DNA from: Stentor coeruleus
Lineage: Eukaryota; Ciliophora; Heterotrichea; Heterotrichida; Stentoridae
NCBI GenBank assembly: GCA_001970955.1
Contig: MPUH01001021.1
Coordinates: 1-25,955 of the forward strand
Reading direction: 5' to 3'
DNA length: 25,955 nt
The notes beneath the pieces are model-generated. The model searched no databases. It worked only from the letters and a program-made list of their open reading frames with translations, and was not told the DNA's origin. Shown here piece after piece: positions 18,636 to 25,955 of the stretch; position 1 is the first letter of the stretch, and each line of letters starts with the position of its first letter. The translations under genes were made by a program, and so were the position numbers.

Positions 18636-19925
18636 ATGGCTTCAAGTAGATCTCGTTCCCGGTCTAGGTCTCCAAGTAAAGGTACTGATTTTCCTTTAAT
18701 GCTGTTAATACCTCAAGTATACGCATCTTATTTTTCTAAGCAGGAGAACATGCAACGCCTACGTAGTACTTGTACTGCTGATCGTTTATTAATATCAAGA
18801 AGTTTGAATGAAAATATTCCTGAACTAATACTTTCGATTGAAGCAGAGCATGAAAAAAAAATCCAAGCACTTAAATCGGTACTCAATGAGTTTTTGATAC
18901 AGGAAGAATATGATTTCAAAAGAAATGGTCTGACAATTTTAATCCCTTCGCATATAGTTTCAGTTTTGATTGGTAAAGGAGGAACTCAGATTAGAAGGTT
19001 CCAGAATGAGAGTCATACTGAAATATCGGTGATTGATAAAATTGAAGGCATGCAAGATCGGCAAGTTAGAATACATGGAAAACCTAAAGATATTGAAATT
19101 GCAGTAGAAAATATTCACCGGCTGATAAGAGATCGGGTTATTAATCCTGAACCAATAAAGAGTAATTGGGATGGGAGCAGCAAAAATAAGACTTTCCTAA
19201 AATTCATAGTTCCACAATCATCTGTTGGGATTTTAATTGGTAAAGGGGGTTATTTTGCTAAAACTATAAAAAAAGATTACAATGTTGAGATAAAACTATT
19301 GAAAAATGAAAAGTGCACTTCAAGAGAATATGAAAACATAGCTGTATGATTTATCTAGGTCACTACAGGAACAAGAGAAGGCCTATTAGAATCACTGCCG
19401 AAAATTATTGACAAAATCTGTGATATCCAAAGTGCAAGAGATGAGAGCATAAGACTTTTGATATCTGCAAACTGCTTTAAAAACCTTAGATATAGTTTGG
19501 ATGACATATCATATCAAACGTCTTGCAAAATAAAGGCTCTATCTGAATTTGATGAACATATAATTACTATCGATGGTTTGCTTAAAGTGAAAAAAGAGGC
19601 AGTGCTAATGATATTTAGAAATCTCAAAGAAGGGGAAAGTGTCAAGAGGAAATCGTCAGATTCTCCTAGAAGAGACAATATAACTACTGTTGATGTTACT
19701 GTACCTGACAGGATGGTAGCCAGACTAATCGGCAAAAAAGGTGAACATGTGAAAAACATGATAGATAAAAGTGGCTGCTCAATCACTTTTCATAAACTAT
19801 TTGAAGGATATTTAACTCCGGAAGGTGACAATGCTAGGCTTTGCACCTTAAAAGGAAATACTAGTGCTATATCTATTGCTGTTAGGATTATCCTTGAGCA
19901 AGTAAGTAAGCTAGAAGATGATTAA
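18636..19925 (+). CDS. RS/KH-domain RNA-binding protein (PCBP/Nova-like), two exons
   Basis: Exons 18636-19343 and 19359-19925 give 424 residues. The ATG at 18636 follows an in-frame TAA directly. An N-terminal RS stretch (SRSRSRSRSPSK) is typical of nuclear splicing and mRNA proteins. KH domains: the first with IGKGG, GxxG loop at 113-116; the second with IGKGG at 202-205; a degenerate KH-like segment (LRYSLDDISYQTSCKIKALS) lacking GxxG in the middle; and a last with IGKKG at 361-364. The intron falls in the second KH domain, between ENIA and VTTGTREG. PCBP/hnRNP K and Nova proteins bind single-stranded C- or U-rich RNA and control splicing, stability or translation. The order of three intact domains plus a degenerate one is seen; the RNA target is unknown. 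Confidence 0.88.
19344..19358 (+). other. 15-nt intron in the KH-domain gene
   Basis: The sequence gtatgatttatctag is phase 0 and contains an in-frame TGA and TAG stop. Splicing joins ENIA to VTTGTREG and restores one open frame from 18636 to 19925. Confidence 0.9.
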
Positions 19926-20117
19926 ATGGAGCTGGGTTTATATAGGATTATATTATTATTGGAATTATTGCTAATGATATATATATTGATAAGGCCTCTG
20001 ATAAAATTAGCAGGTTTAAAATCTGATATGGAAATTTTTGTCCTACTATTAACTATAGAATATATATCTTATATTTTTGTTATAGTGGGTTATTCATTCA
20101 AGGGCTTGAATGGATAA
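19926..20117 (+). CDS. Doubtful 63-residue hydrophobic ORF directly after the KH gene
   Basis: An ATG follows the TAA stop of the KH gene without a gap, in the same frame. The ORF encodes a hydrophobic peptide with two possible membrane spans (IILLLELLLMIYILI and IEYISYIFVIVGY). AT-rich untranslated DNA readily gives Ile/Leu/Tyr-rich frames, and eukaryotic re-initiation here would be unusual. It is more likely part of the 3' untranslated region. No family is recognised. Confidence 0.12.
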   Translation: MELGLYRIILLLELLLMIYILIRPLIKLAGLKSDMEIFVLLLTIEYISYIFVIVGYSFKGLNG

Positions 20118-21208
20118 TGCATGTGTATCAATATTTATTTCTTTTGATATACTAATATATATAGGGGAATTTGGCTAAAGTTATGAATTCCTTAACATTT
20201 AATGTAGGAGTAGGTCAAATCAGTTGTAGAAAACTTAACAGTTTCAATGCCATACTTTAGTTTCTTATATAATATTTAAAGTATAATTTTCAGGGAATGC
20301 TTTTGGATTTCTTACAATTTTTGCCTTTATGCTAAAATGGGGATTTTATAATTTGGATTAGGGATAAATCAAATCTTTGTGTGATTCTGTTATTAGTAAA
20401 AGTTTTAATGTGAATTGGTTAAGTATAAAATTTATATCAGGTGTAATTGTGATTATATATAAAAATGATGCTTTTTTCGATCCAAAATCTAAAAGGGTTT
20501 ATTTGGTAAGAGATTTAATGTATTTTATGGATGTCCTGGGATGATTTTTACTTGAGAAAAAATTATTTTTGTTTTTAAGTATTCAGTTTTATATTTATTT
20601 TATGTCCTGGGATGATTTTTAAAAGGAAAATAGTTATTTTTGTTTTTAAGTATTCAGTTTTATATTTTCCTCCTTGCTATCCTTGTTTTCGTTAATATTT
20701 GTATGCTTAATAGTATAATAATATTGTTTCGGTAAGTGAGAGTTTGTTTTTTTATTCTTTGAGTTATTGCTTATGGTTTCTTTAAGGTAATATAATTTTT
20801 AGCTTATAATTTATAATTATCTTAAAAAATATAAGCAAAAATTTTTACTTGAGAAAAAAATATTTGAAAATGCATAGAAAAAATATTTTAGATTAGATTT
20901 TCTTCATCAAAGCATTCATTACTTGAGTTGATTAACGGTAACTAGAGTTTATAATAATATTTGGGAATATGAATTTTACAAGCGAAGTCTGAAGAAAATT
21001 ATATACGTATCGACATTAATATAGTAAAATTGGGGATTTGATAATAACTTAGCTTGACTTTTAGTGTATAGAAATGCAAACATATAAAATGGTAAATATC
21101 TTATACTTTATTCATATTTCTCTTAATACATTAAGTTAAAATATTACAACATATTCAATATTCAAATACAAATTTCCCATTAACTAATAGATCTATTAAA
21201 TAACTAAA
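20118..21208. other. 1.1-kb AT-rich convergent intergenic region
   Basis: This lies between the 3' ends of the KH gene and the TMEM8-like gene. Apart from a short tandem repeat at 20531-20667 no structure is recognised, and no frame resembles a protein. Confidence 0.5.
20531..20667. repeat. Two-copy imperfect tandem repeat, period 71 bp
   Basis: The 66-base units 20531-20596 and 20602-20667 share atgtcctgggatgattttta at the start and ttgtttttaagtattcag followed by ttttatattt at the end, with a diverged A-rich middle of equal length. A third partial match, atttttacttgagaaaaaa, occurs near 20842-20860. It is noncoding, between convergent genes. Confidence 0.85.
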
Positions 21209-21997
21209 TCAACTAGAATGAATAGAAAGTTTGCTGAGCTTTGGATTTTTAGAGCTAACATCTTCCAATGGGCGGAAATAAAGAATAGTTTTAAGCACTG
21301 CAAAAAATTCAAAGCGTTTTTGGGACTCACACTTTACAATACCTTCTAAAGGGGAATCTTTATCAATACTTTGCCATAAATAAAAGCTACTAATACCAAC
21401 ACAACAATGCCACATCCCATGAGAAATTCTTAGATAGTCAGAATATTCATCTAACCCTTTCACAAAAAAGCATATTCCTAACAAAAGTATTCCTGATCCT
21501 CTTTTTATAAAATATGAATTGTATCTTGGTCTTCTTATAAAGACTATTTTTATTATGAAAGCTAAGAAAAATATGACTATTGGGATTATGGTGTTTTCAA
21601 GATCCCATGGATGCTTTGCTTGCATTATCATAATCAGGAAGAGCCCAAGCATATTTAGATGAATATCTTTAGGGCAGATATGAGTTGAGTAATATTTTCC
21701 TTTTTTGGAATTCAAATTATCCATCCAGTAGACGGATAGCATTATGAAGCATTGGATTGACCCGATATTGTCAAGTTTGTGCCATGTGCTTCTATCAAGA
21801 TAAAAACTCTCGATGTTGATAGACTCAAGAGAATGATACATGAAAGATGTCAAGAATGTAAATAAGCCAATGTGAAATTGGAAGTAAAGGCTTTTATGAT
21901 AAAGAATATAAAGTGCAGGAAAGCAAGCAAAATTCGTCAGCCCCGTAATAACAAGCATAAGTTGTTCCTCTTGATACGTAAGCTGAGAAGTTGCCAT
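21209..21997 (-). CDS. TMEM8/Myomaker-type (DUF3522) seven-span membrane protein, CREST superfamily
   Basis: A 262-residue protein; the ATG at 21997 is preceded by an in-frame TAA. About seven hydrophobic spans are visible, beginning with LVITGLTNFACFPALYILY. CREST-type residues are in their expected places: Ser51 and His55 in FLTSFMYHS, Asp76 in WHKLDNIGSIQCF, and a late HGMWH with His193 and His197 followed by CVGISSFYLW. CREST membrane proteins (alkaline ceramidases, PAQR receptors, PGAP3/Per1, TMEM8/PGAP6, Myomaker) use this Ser/His/Asp set as a zinc-dependent hydrolase site, and PGAP6 is a GPI-specific phospholipase. Lipid amidase or lipase activity is therefore possible here but not shown. 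There is no large N-terminal extracellular domain as in TMEM8A, so it is closest in size to Myomaker. The C-terminal tail is Ser/Lys-rich and cytosolic. Confidence 0.75.
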   Translation of the reverse strand: MATSQLTYQEEQLMLVITGLTNFACFPALYILYHKSLYFQFHIGLFTFLTSFMYHSLESINIESFYLDRSTWHKLDNIGSIQCFIMLSVYWMDNLNSKKGKYYSTHICPKDIHLNMLGLFLIMIMQAKHPWDLENTIIPIVIFFLAFIIKIVFIRRPRYNSYFIKRGSGILLLGICFFVKGLDEYSDYLRISHGMWHCCVGISSFYLWQSIDKDSPLEGIVKCESQKRFEFFAVLKTILYFRPLEDVSSKNPKLSKLSIHSS

Positions 21998-22367
21998 TTA
22001 TAAATATCAAAAGGCAAAGTAGTGGTATGTCTTTATCTAAGCTTTTAATACTTAGAAATGCATTTTCATTGTGTCATGCAATGTTATTGATAAATACTGG
22101 CTTCTATTTATGTTCAGCTATTAAATCGCTTAGTTCATATGATTTGTTTATTTAAATACTAAATTATATATATAAAAACAGATTTAATCAACAAAATGTT
22201 TAAGTTAAATATTATTTTCTAAAGGTTTCGATTGAAAAATAAGTTATAATTTATAAGGAAATAAGTAGAGATTAATTTAAAGTATGCGAAATTGTTCAAA
22301 TATTTATAGGCAAAGTATTATATTTTATTATTTTAAAAATCTATTACTAAAGTTAATTACTTCTTAT
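21998..22367. other. AT-rich spacer between two minus-strand genes
   Basis: This is the upstream region of the TMEM8-like gene and the 3' flank of the OSCA-like gene. No feature is recognised, and the small + strand frame starting at 22284 overlaps the downstream gene and is a shadow. Confidence 0.45.
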
Positions 22368-25300
22368 CTAATACCTATAGGCAATATTAGTGTAATATGC
22401 ATAGTTATAAATCATCAAATTGTTCATATAAGCGATTTGATTTGCATTTGCCATAATTCTTACAGGATTTTTCTTTTCGATATTAAGATTTGGATAATCT
22501 AAATATTTCTTACCACATTGATGGTCTATAAGCCCAGATGGGTTAAAAAGTTCTGAATAATCTTTTGGATCTTTGCTAACAATAAAGTCATTCCACCTTT
22601 TCCAACCTTCTTCTTTAGTGCAAGGGTTTTCTCTTTCGTAGTCGTTAAAAAAATGTGGCAATTGTCTAAAAAAATAGTTTTGTTCAGGTTTTTCGCTTGA
22701 AGCATCTCTTAGCTTATCCAATGCACTCGTATCAAATCTATTTAGTATACAATGCGACCTGAAACCAATCAAATAAAAAATATTCAAACACAAAATCAAA
22801 ATTCCTAAAAAATTATAATCAGGACAAAGCTTAGAATGAAAAACAACCATTCCAATGCTATAAGCCAAACACATCCACGGTACCCATAAAGCTGCTTCTA
22901 AAACAAGTTCTGGACCATAAGACTTGGGTAAAGCATGTACTCTTAAAAGCATATATTTGAAAACCATAGCTTCAGCTATAATACCTAATAATCCTATAAG
23001 CACACCAAGTGGTTGTATTGGAGCATAAAAAAAACTCAAAAAACAAGTGTTTATTTGTGTGGCAAATCTTTCAGCTAAATCAAGTTCAGGACCTTCAAAA
23101 AACTTGCATGCTTCATATTGACTCATTGTTATAGGACCATTTGATTTTAATAATCTTTTTCTTCTGAATATTTTAATTTTATCGCCGATGCTTAAAAAAT
23201 ATAGTAAAGGCTGAACAAAGGCATTTGAAACTTGCATGGAAAAAATTGTATAGATTAAGCCTCCTTCATCGAACCACGCATCTCTTGAGCTAGATTGGAC
23301 TATAACTGGAGTTATGATAATATTGAAGAACATAAATTTTATAAGTCGGTTAAGTACTGATATATTCCCAGTGCTCCATGTTGTATGCTTTTCAAATGCA
23401 GAAAGCATTCTTACTGATTTAGCTATAAAAATGTTAGTTAACACAAATGCTAGCGAGCATGAACTATTAACAAGTTTTATTTTAATCCATCCGGATTGCT
23501 TATCATTTTTGATTTTTCCATTGTATCTTGTAAGAACTTGTATAATGGCAAATGTAGCACACAAAAGCATAAGATTAACAATTCCTGTTAAAAACCTTGA
23601 GAAAAATTTACTAGATGCTCCTTTATTAAGATTTTCCCAAATGACATCTGTGCATTCAGGATTATCTTCAGTATAAATATAATTTTCTTTAAATTTATTC
23701 GGTCCATTTAAACAACAAAGACACAAATTTTCAAAAAATTTTCTAAGTCCACTTTTTTTCAATTCTAATCTTACTATTCTTGCATCCAATTGCGTCCTAA
23801 AAATAACAAAAGCATGCGATGTCAGACCATTTTCTTTCATTTTTTTCAAACTCTCTTCCTTATACTTACTAAAAACCTCTATATTTTGTTCAATAACTTC
23901 CATACTTTCAAGCACTTTCTCACAACACAAAAATTTCTTCAACTTTACTGGTCCACCAAAATTTTCTTGACAATAAAGTAAAAATTCTTTCTTATAAACC
24001 CATTCATTTAATTTCCTCTCATAGTTTGTATATTCGTTTATATTATAAGTACTAACAATATTTACAACTTTTACATTGTCTTCAGAAAAATGTTTTTCAA
24101 GATGTTCTTTAAGATCTTTTTTTGTATAATCATGAGGAAGATTTTTAATTAAAACTGTAAAATCTGAAGCAGTTACTGTTTTTACATCAATAGTGACTGA
24201 ACGATGTTTTAATTTTTTTAAAAAACATGGATAAACAATCAATATTATAAGTATTACAAAAAAATGCAATAACGGTTGATAATATTCGATTTTACCTGAT
24301 TTGCCATATGTAGCTGGGGTAAAGAGATTAGAAGATTTATCATTGCTGTAATCTTTGGACTTCGATTTAAGGAAATTCAAAACTAAACATAATGAGCAAG
24401 CTAGAGCCAAGCATAAAAGTAGCATGAAAATAAAATATTTCATCAGAACAAAATATAAAGGAAAACTACTTCCAAGTTCAGAGAGTTCATCAACAGGACA
24501 GGTTAATGGAAATTTAATAGAATTAATAGGAAGTCTGCAGCATGGGCAAAAATCTTTAGTTTCAGAGTTGATTTTTCCAACTTTACAAGCACCACTATGG
24601 ATTTGAGCTATTTTAAAGTCGGCTATTTTAGACATCACGCATTGACTTAAATCTTTATATTCACTTTCAAGCATAGGTTTATTTTTAGTTTCTAAAGAAT
24701 TATTGATTCCCATAACTTTATCAATTTTAGTTTCTTCTTGCAATAATTTATTAATTTTCGATGATTTTAAATCTTGAATAGAACTACTTTTTTTATTATC
24801 TTTATTGGCCTTTTCTTCTACTTTTTTATTTTTTTCATCTAGTTTATTAGTTTTTTTCTCTATTTTTATAGTTTTTTCTTCTATGCATATAGATTTTTTT
24901 CCGATTATATGATTTGTTGGCTCAATCTTATTGTTTTTTCTTTCATGCACTTGATTATTTGCATTTTTTAAATGAATAGCCAATGAATTTAAATTTAGAA
25001 AAGTAGCAGAATTTTTTTTGATTGGTGTAAGCTGAGAATGAGTATTATTAGATGAAGATTTAGCATCTAAAACTGTCACTGGTTTTATTATCGAAGAATT
25101 TTCAAGAATTGCTTCTGGATATTGCTTAACTAAATCATTCTGAATGTTAGCTTCTGTGTCTAATCCTGTAATTTCACCAAAGTATTTATTTTCTTTTTTT
25201 GGTTTGGGAAAGCCTATTTGAAACTTATTCATACTTGCAAATTTTAGATGATAAGTTTTTGGAGTATATTCGTATTTAAGATCTTTAGGAGGAACTTCTC

Positions 25301-25409
25301 GAGGTTTTGCCCAAGAGGGTTGAATGAATCTATCTGGAGATAAGAGGTTGTTTCTTGAAGTTTCTGATCTTTTAGATGTTTCTAAAACTGATTCTGGATG
25401 AATTGACAT
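22368..25409 (-). CDS. OSCA/TMEM63 (CSC1-like, DUF221) channel protein
   Basis: A 1013-residue protein; an in-frame TAG immediately before the ATG at 25409 fixes the start. The N-terminal 285 residues are cytosolic, with a Lys/Glu heptad-like stretch (KTIKIEKKTNKLDEKNKKVE). A Cys cluster CPCC (288-291) and a further Cys lead into FPLYFVLMKYFIFM, the first span. A cytosolic RRM-like domain starts at DFTVLIKNLPHDYTKKDL (Asp416), as in the PHM7-type domain of OSCA/CSC1. The C-terminal half holds the multi-span core, with MSQYEACKFFEGPELDLAER, FYAPIQPLGVLIGLLG and YMLLRVHALPKSYGPE, resembling the DUF221 7TM region. OSCA/TMEM63 proteins are mechanically or osmotically gated cation channels in the plasma membrane. 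The tail ends with a Tyr/Asn-rich segment (YNYAYYTNIAYRY). Family assignment is by recalled pattern; gating and ion selectivity are unknown. Confidence 0.78.
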   Translation of the reverse strand: MSIHPESVLETSKRSETSRNNLLSPDRFIQPSWAKPREVPPKDLKYEYTPKTYHLKFASMNKFQIGFPKPKKENKYFGEITGLDTEANIQNDLVKQYPEAILENSSIIKPVTVLDAKSSSNNTHSQLTPIKKNSATFLNLNSLAIHLKNANNQVHERKNNKIEPTNHIIGKKSICIEEKTIKIEKKTNKLDEKNKKVEEKANKDNKKSSSIQDLKSSKINKLLQEETKIDKVMGINNSLETKNKPMLESEYKDLSQCVMSKIADFKIAQIHSGACKVGKINSETKDFCPCCRLPINSIKFPLTCPVDELSELGSSFPLYFVLMKYFIFMLLLCLALACSLCLVLNFLKSKSKDYSNDKSSNLFTPATYGKSGKIEYYQPLLHFFVILIILIVYPCFLKKLKHRSVTIDVKTVTASDFTVLIKNLPHDYTKKDLKEHLEKHFSEDNVKVVNIVSTYNINEYTNYERKLNEWVYKKEFLLYCQENFGGPVKLKKFLCCEKVLESMEVIEQNIEVFSKYKEESLKKMKENGLTSHAFVIFRTQLDARIVRLELKKSGLRKFFENLCLCCLNGPNKFKENYIYTEDNPECTDVIWENLNKGASSKFFSRFLTGIVNLMLLCATFAIIQVLTRYNGKIKNDKQSGWIKIKLVNSSCSLAFVLTNIFIAKSVRMLSAFEKHTTWSTGNISVLNRLIKFMFFNIIITPVIVQSSSRDAWFDEGGLIYTIFSMQVSNAFVQPLLYFLSIGDKIKIFRRKRLLKSNGPITMSQYEACKFFEGPELDLAERFATQINTCFLSFFYAPIQPLGVLIGLLGIIAEAMVFKYMLLRVHALPKSYGPELVLEAALWVPWMCLAYSIGMVVFHSKLCPDYNFLGILILCLNIFYLIGFRSHCILNRFDTSALDKLRDASSEKPEQNYFFRQLPHFFNDYERENPCTKEEGWKRWNDFIVSKDPKDYSELFNPSGLIDHQCGKKYLDYPNLNIEKKNPVRIMANANQIAYMNNLMIYNYAYYTNIAYRY

Positions 25410-25955
25410 CTATTATATTGAAAATTTGATGATTAAGCATAATCATAGATATATCAACTGATTAATTTCTGGACAACTTTTAGAATGTAAGATAATATTT
25501 TATTGAATTAAGTATGATTATATCAATAAAACTATAAGAGCTCTAGCGATACAATCTTTATGGTTTAAACTATAACTGCATTCACCTGCGATAATCTAGA
25601 TAACTGAAACTAGGTAAAGATTAAATATGAAGAAATTCGGGGGAAAAATATGCTAAAAAAGGTAATAGTGAAACCCATAGATGATAATACATATCCAGCA
25701 GTAGAAGTAATACAAAGATAAATTATCAGAATTACAGAGAATCATGATTAGTACTATAAATATTACTGTAAAAAGTATGCATTAAAATGATGAACAAATA
25801 AAGTCTGCTTTTTGAACATCCAAACAAGTTATTTTATTGCATATTTAGCATCAAAGTGAATATCATTCTATAATTTTTACCATTAATAACAAAATTAGAC
25901 AATATTTCGAAGCTTATCGCAAAAAATGAATTATAATTTTTTTAACTATGTTTAA
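25410..25955. other. AT-rich intergenic end of window, with one tiny coding-like ORF
   Basis: This is the presumed promoter of the OSCA-like gene and flanking spacer. A 23-codon + strand ORF at 25650-25721 (MLKKVIVKPIDDNTYPAVE...) has coding-like composition. It is too short to call a gene and could be a small exon of a gene not otherwise visible. Nothing else is recognised. Confidence 0.35.

Noticed and set aside
1..25955. tRNA, rRNA, CRISPR array, transposase or telomeric repeat
   Set aside because: No T-loop GTTCGAxxC in a tRNA context, no spaced repeat array, no transposase motif and no run of telomere-type repeats was found on either strand by eye.

Overview
The window looks like macronuclear DNA of a ciliate, most probably Stentor (S. 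coeruleus or a close relative). It is very AT-rich, gene-dense on both strands, and its genes use the standard stop codons. Several reading frames are broken only by tiny GT...AG introns of 15 or 16 bases, such as gtaaatatcatgtag, gtaaataatatatag and gtatgatttatctag. Removing them restores conserved protein motifs exactly. Introns of 15-16 nt combined with the standard code are known from Stentor. The species call is an inference from these traits, not a database match.

Layout from left to right: the 3' part of an AGC protein kinase (+, 1-735); an Unkempt-like CCCH zinc-finger/RING-like protein (-, 1129-2298); a decayed Mei2-like RRM pseudogene (-, about 2498-3390) that also contains two assembly-type duplications around single N bases; the spliceosomal DEAD-box helicase Prp5/DDX46 (-, three exons, 4055-6707); a voltage-gated K+ channel with a degenerate cyclic-nucleotide-binding-like domain (+, 6852-8759); a small polar hypothetical protein (-, 8805-9155); a class I SAM methyltransferase (+, 9590-10375); a 2094-residue guanylyl cyclase fused to a P4-ATPase-like module (+, 11418-17702); an RS/KH-domain RNA-binding protein (+, two exons, 18636-19925); a TMEM8/Myomaker-type seven-membrane-span protein (-, 21209-21997); and an OSCA/TMEM63-like channel protein (-, 22368-25409). 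The gaps are AT-rich and mostly featureless. One holds a 71-bp-period tandem repeat, and two are strikingly poor in G on the + strand.

The genes are not an operon and no shared pathway is proved. Two themes recur: signalling and excitability (AGC kinase, K+ channel, cGMP-producing cyclase, OSCA-like channel) and RNA handling (Unkempt-like, Mei2-like, Prp5, KH protein). The two most interesting items are the cyclase and the pseudogene. The cyclase's flippase module has lost all the catalytic motifs that could be inspected, and its two cyclase halves divide the catalytic residues between them. The Mei2-like pseudogene keeps its 15-nt intron but carries a nonsense codon, frameshifts and a small deletion.
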